From Euryarchaeota archaeon UBA443 (GTDB lineage: Archaea; Thermoplasmatota; Poseidoniia; Poseidoniales; Poseidoniaceae): a DNA stretch of 64,000 nucleotides. This document shows, in pieces, positions 60,626 to 64,000 of this stretch. Each line of letters starts with the position of its first letter. The stretch's first letter is position 1. The translations under genes were made by a program, and so were the position numbers. The DNA lies in contig DAKS01000022.1 of NCBI GenBank assembly GCA_002499195.1, forward strand, positions 1 to 64,000, given 5' to 3'. The notes beneath the pieces are model-generated. The model searched no databases and was not told the origin of the DNA. It saw only the letters and a program-made list of their open reading frames with translations.

Positions 60626-63205
60626 ATGCGAAAACACCTACTTTTTGTGATTTTTATGCTGATTTCGGCCTCTTTGGCTGGATGTACGTCGAATGAAGAA
60701 GATGAAACTGAAGACCCCAGTGACATTACTGGAGATGACGGAGGCGATTCCACGGAGATGCTGAATGGCGCTCTTTTCGTCTATATTCAATCTGGTTCAT
60801 ACGCCCCGGCAGTAATTGATGAAAATGGCCCATTATACCTTCATTTCGGGGCACCGCCGATGGCTAATGAATCCCCTTTTCTACTCGAACTGATTTGTTC
60901 GGTTGAAGAGGGACATGTTTCAGATGTGTACCAAACATGGGTTAATTCTTCAGGAGGAAATGCTGGCGATTTCCATGAAATTACCAGTTGGTCAGTGAAA
61001 AATAGCGCATCTCCAAATATCCAATTAGAGATGTTTGCTTATCATACTATGTCGGATATCATTGACTTTGTGCACCCAATGGTAGTGTTTGAGGATAACG
61101 AATCAATAACCGGATCAGGACACCTACCTGCAGTTGTTTTTGACCAAGAAACCTTTTCCTGTATGGATGCAGTTACAGATGGAACTGGAGACGGCGATGG
61201 TGACAGCGGAGAAGAATGTCCATTCCCTAATGAACCAGGAGATACTGACAGCCCATGTTTTGCACCTGAGTGCGAAGATGAAGAATCAGAGGCTTGTCTT
61301 GAATTTGTAACTGAATACTGTGAAGAAAATCCAGATGAAGGAGGTTGTGAGATGTTTGAATTTTTACCAATTATGGAATTTATGGATGCATTAGAGATGG
61401 ATGTTTCAGGAATGTGTGGAACATTGAGCGAAATGGGCACAACTATGCGAATTTCAGGTTTAATGCCTTCAGATGACGGAACACTGGTGATGGTAAATTT
61501 CGATAGGATTGTTGAGTATGATGGCACTGATACTAGATCAATGATGATGTACCATATTAGCAATGAAGATGCTGGATTATCTGCAAGCATGGGCTATGAT
61601 ACAATTACATTTACTCCTTCACCGACAGGCTCTCATTCATGGTTTGATAGTATGATTAATCTTCATTTAATCACATCAGAAGAAGATGATTCTGGAGATA
61701 TAACCTCCACTGAATATAAATTAATCTTAAGAGATAATTATTCTGAAGGTTCTGATATATGCGATGAATTTGGTAGTGACGATGATGACACGGGAAGCCA
61801 GACTTTCTGGTGTAGTTCAACACTTGGAGGTGCACCTGATACAGAGATAGACTTTGCATTAGTCAATGATGGAACTGAAGACTGTGGCGATGGTTCTGAT
61901 GAACCACAAGATTTCGATGGCGATGGGGCTGAAGATAATTGGTTTGATTGTAATGATGATGATTCAACTACAGTTTCAATGAGTGTAGTTAATGACGGAT
62001 CTTATGATTGCCCTAATGCTGCTGATGAACCTGACTTGGAGGTAGAAGTCGATGGTGATATGCCGTTTCCATCTCTTGATGGAACTGCATGTGGCGATTC
62101 TGATGAAGATGATGGGCCAATGCCTACTAGTGCTACAATGGAAGGTCTAGATGGATCTTTGGGCGGTATTGCTTATGTCAATATGACATTTGGAGATCCA
62201 ACCGATGCAGACTATTGTAGCATGGAAATCACAGCCTTCCAATTCAGCCCAGATGGTGATTGGATAATGAGTTCATTTTACGCAACAAATGGTTCGACTA
62301 CAATTGTCATGGCAAATTGGTTTGAGGTAGATTTGAATACAGTTGAAGACGCTGATGGAGAATGGTCTTGGGGAGCAGCAGATTTGAACCTAATGACTAC
62401 AAATAGTTCAATTCACATGTTTGATTGCGGCGAAGATGGCGTAATGGGAGATGATGGTGAAGTAGAATATGGTTCACAGTGGATTATTTTCAAGCGCGTA
62501 AATGATAATATTGCTGATTGTGCCGACCAATCTGACGAATCAGTTGATTTAGATGGCGATGGCGATTCTGATGTAATGTTCCATTGTGAAACTCCTGACG
62601 ATGCATCTGATGATATTAACATGGCATTGGTCAATGATGGGAATACTGGCGATTGCCCGAATTATTCCGATGAATATATGCAAACAGGCAGTTCTTACGG
62701 AACCTTTGATTGGGATACAACTAATTCTATTCCAGATGGATTTACCTCTTCAATGATTATTACTGGATTCTCAGAACATGACATTGATGCGTCTGAATTA
62801 GAATTGAGAATAACCAATGTCGACTCTGCATATGATTATATCACAGAGGAGGGACACTGTGGCGAAATGACAAATACTGACAAAGAGGGACTGAGCGTAT
62901 TAGTGACAATTCCTCTTGATGAAATGGACTCTTTCGCTGCAGGTTTCACTGACAGTAATGGAAAGAATTGGAATGGAGCTTGGCTAGACAATGATGACAA
63001 TGGTTATGTTAACAATGGTGATTCAATCACTATTTATTCACCAGATAGTACCGATCTTTACTTTACATGTGTTGAACTTCACGATAATTATGTCGATATG
63101 TATACTGGTGATACGCCTAACATGATGACCCTGCCAGGGTTTACTGCGGTATTATCACTAGTTGCAGTGATTAGTGCATTTGTTGCAATTACAAGAAGAG
63201 ATTAA
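60626..63205 (+). CDS. Lipoprotein with LDLa-like/calcium repeats and PGF-CTERM-like C-terminus
   Basis: The ATG at 60626 gives an 859-residue protein with a lipoprotein signal (MRKHLLFVIFMLISASLAGC, lipid-modified Cys20). An acidic linker follows, a Cys-rich acidic stretch (about 195-245), and beta-rich domains. Between about 400 and 690 repeats alternate DCGDGSDEP, DCPNAADEP, DCADQSDES and DCPNYSDEY with DGDG loops (DFDGDGAED, DLDGDGDSD), like LDL-receptor class A and thrombospondin/dockerin calcium sites. The end has PGF (837-839), a hydrophobic helix and RRD, the PGF-CTERM layout recognised by archaeosortase. The upstream frame through the tRNA is not coding. Codons are AT-rich (60 nt at 61681-61740 have 16 G/C), unlike neighbours. 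Function unknown. Confidence 0.75.
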   Translation: MRKHLLFVIFMLISASLAGCTSNEEDETEDPSDITGDDGGDSTEMLNGALFVYIQSGSYAPAVIDENGPLYLHFGAPPMANESPFLLELICSVEEGHVSDVYQTWVNSSGGNAGDFHEITSWSVKNSASPNIQLEMFAYHTMSDIIDFVHPMVVFEDNESITGSGHLPAVVFDQETFSCMDAVTDGTGDGDGDSGEECPFPNEPGDTDSPCFAPECEDEESEACLEFVTEYCEENPDEGGCEMFEFLPIMEFMDALEMDVSGMCGTLSEMGTTMRISGLMPSDDGTLVMVNFDRIVEYDGTDTRSMMMYHISNEDAGLSASMGYDTITFTPSPTGSHSWFDSMINLHLITSEEDDSGDITSTEYKLILRDNYSEGSDICDEFGSDDDDTGSQTFWCSSTLGGAPDTEIDFALVNDGTEDCGDGSDEPQDFDGDGAEDNWFDCNDDDSTTVSMSVVNDGSYDCPNAADEPDLEVEVDGDMPFPSLDGTACGDSDEDDGPMPTSATMEGLDGSLGGIAYVNMTFGDPTDADYCSMEITAFQFSPDGDWIMSSFYATNGSTTIVMANWFEVDLNTVEDADGEWSWGAADLNLMTTNSSIHMFDCGEDGVMGDDGEVEYGSQWIIFKRVNDNIADCADQSDESVDLDGDGDSDVMFHCETPDDASDDINMALVNDGNTGDCPNYSDEYMQTGSSYGTFDWDTTNSIPDGFTSSMIITGFSEHDIDASELELRITNVDSAYDYITEEGHCGEMTNTDKEGLSVLVTIPLDEMDSFAAGFTDSNGKNWNGAWLDNDDNGYVNNGDSITIYSPDSTDLYFTCVELHDNYVDMYTGDTPNMMTLPGFTAVLSLVAVISAFVAITRRD

Positions 63206-63360
63206 TCACTCAAAAGTGAATTAGTTCTCGCGTCGAGCCGCCGTGCTGTAGCCTCAAGTTTGGGGATGCTTTTCTCGGCCGCATCAGCAAGCACCTCCGA
63301 GTTCGTTCTCAAGAATTGTAAAGACCGGCTGTATATTTGTGCACGAATGAGCGATGCCAA
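63202..63360 (-). pseudogene. Gene remnant or small TTG-start gene
   Basis: The minus strand is open from a TGA at 63457-63459 to the TAA at 63202-63204, with no ATG or GTG at a sensible place. The only usable start is TTG at 63360, giving 52 residues of amphipathic helix (RAQIYSRSLQFLRTNSEVLA, then AEKSIPKLEATARRLDAR). Its GC is higher than the lipoprotein gene it abuts. It may be the 3' end of a gene cut by the insertion of the islet, or chance. The rest of 63206-63476 holds only the tRNA-like fragment. Confidence 0.3.
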
Positions 63361-63391
63361 AGCGACTAAGTTTTCCTGATGCTCGGAAGCA

Positions 63392-63415
63392 GGTTCGACT
63401 CCCCAGTGTCCACCA
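63392..63415 (+). repeat. Degenerate tRNA-Ala 3' end (possible attachment-site copy)
   Basis: GGTTCGACT followed by CCCCAGTGTCCACCA copies the T-loop-to-CCA part of the tRNA-Ala at 60401-60476 with one deleted C and a few changes. The last 15 nt before CCA differ by one substitution and the deletion, and the match runs one base past CCA (CCAC). The 5' half of a tRNA is missing and the T-stem does not pair, so it is not a functional tRNA. Such a partial copy is what integration into a tRNA gene leaves. Confidence 0.5.
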
Positions 63416-63476
63416 CGATCACTGAGTTGTTCTCTTTGTTCTAAACATAATAGATCTCATCTAATAACTGGATATT

Positions 63477-64000
63477 TCATCGATCTTGATTACTTCGAGA
63501 TCGATTTCTATTGCGTCTTCTTCGAGACGAACGCTTTGGATTTGAATCGCCAGAACGCCTGTTGGACGACGGTGTCTTGCCCTGTCTACGTGGATTGGAG
63601 TTCCCGCTTTTCTTACGGTTGGAATTGCGAGGCTTATTGCTCGATTTTCCCGTCTTGATTTTCCCAGGCTTTTGATCAGGTTTTGGAATCGCACCAACGA
63701 AATGGAACTCATGAGATTCATCAACATCAATCTCAAAACCAATAAGTTGCTGAATACCAACCAAGTACCCTGATTCAGTATCGTCACAAAAACCGTAAGC
63801 AATTCCAGATTTTCCAGCCCTCGCAGTTCTCCCGATGCGATGAACGTAACTTTCCGGTTCATTTGGCAAGTCGTAATTAAACACGTGCGTGATATCATTT
63901 ACATCAATACCTCGACTCGCAATATCGGTTGCTACGAGTATCTTGGTTTCTCCACATTTGAAATTAGCTAATGCTTTGGTTCTAGCACCCTGGCTTTTGT
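63477..64000 (-). CDS. DEAD-box RNA helicase, C-terminal part (5' part beyond window)
   Basis: From the right edge the minus strand reads the second RecA-like domain of a DEAD-box helicase: [17 protein letters not shown] (motif V), [27 protein letters not shown] (motif VI, split here by position only) and then a basic, low-complexity tail rich in Ser, Asn, Arg and Lys (residues to the stop at 63477), as in RhlE-type helicases. It unwinds RNA with ATP, in ribosome assembly or RNA decay. The motif I/II half lies outside the window. Confidence 0.9.
   Translation of the reverse strand, partial: KSQGARTKALANFKCGETKILVATDIASRGIDVNDITHVFNYDLPNEPESYVHRIGRTARAGKSGIAYGFCDDTESGYLVGIQQLIGFEIDVDESHEFHFVGAIPKPDQKPGKIKTGKSSNKPRNSNRKKSGNSNPRRQGKTPSSNRRSGDSNPKRSSRRRRNRNRSRSNQDR

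Noticed and set aside
63392..63415. tmRNA 3' end or a second complete tRNA
   Set aside because: No matching 5' acceptor half upstream, T-stem unpaired, one base short; archaea also lack tmRNA.
63461..63898. Alternative frame over the helicase tail
   Set aside because: The frame ending at 63477 carries motif V and VI of DEAD-box helicases; the other is out of frame with them.

Overview
The window reads as chromosomal DNA of a planktonic euryarchaeon. Archaeal marks are replication factor C small subunit, transcription factor B, archaeal membrane LonB, GatD, ribosomal protein L40e, a UPF0147 protein, an archaeal-style A24 prepilin/preflagellin peptidase, and an elongator tRNA-Met with an intron that folds into a bulge-helix-bulge. 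Giant membrane-anchored surface proteins, a bacterial-type MetK and moderate GC fit Thermoplasmatota of the Marine Group II/III (Poseidoniia) type. That placement is inference; no rRNA is present.

Layout. 1-1727 (minus): a flotillin/NfeD operon with two tiny membrane proteins. 1835-5531: a divergent shikimate dehydrogenase, then a surface protein whose alpha/beta-hydrolase domain lacks its nucleophile. 5532-10850 (mostly minus): acyl-CoA carboxylase beta subunit, gatD, intron-containing tRNA-Met, a membrane protein and rfcS. 10981-22733: a 3050-residue surface protein with about seven repeats of about 330 residues, and a smaller Ig-like companion. 22733-26493: a GH1 glycosidase fused to a sugar-1-phosphate nucleotidyltransferase, facing a GHMP sugar kinase and an anchored DNase I-like nuclease.

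27465-38349 holds a probable aromatic-amine catabolism cluster: a luciferase-like flavin monooxygenase, an asparaginase II-like amidase, an aminomuconate-semialdehyde-type dehydrogenase, the catalytic subunit of an aminophenol-type extradiol dioxygenase, a fusion of the non-catalytic subunit with a RidA/2-aminomuconate deaminase domain, an amino-acid permease with a C-terminal EF-hand pair, an atypical SDR and a kynurenine-formamidase-like hydrolase. PanB lies inside it.

38360-60476 is mainly housekeeping (aspS, metK, trmI, lonB, rpl40e, tfb, purA, tRNA-Ala) mixed with two more large surface proteins (one with an SGNH hydrolase and a cytoplasmic zinc ribbon, one with an extracellular CGHC thioredoxin-like site), two transporters, the A24 peptidase and a metallo-beta-lactamase-fold pseudoenzyme. 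60626-63476 is an AT-rich islet behind tRNA-Ala. It carries a lipoprotein with calcium-type repeats and a PGF-CTERM-like end, and finishes near a degenerate copy of the tRNA 3' end. A DEAD-box helicase runs off the right edge.

Genes are densely packed, with several 1-4 nt overlaps. Some starts have a Shine-Dalgarno sequence (rpl40e-region UPF0147, amnA-like, tfb, the Ig-like protein); others look leaderless, with an A/T-rich box about 25 nt upstream.
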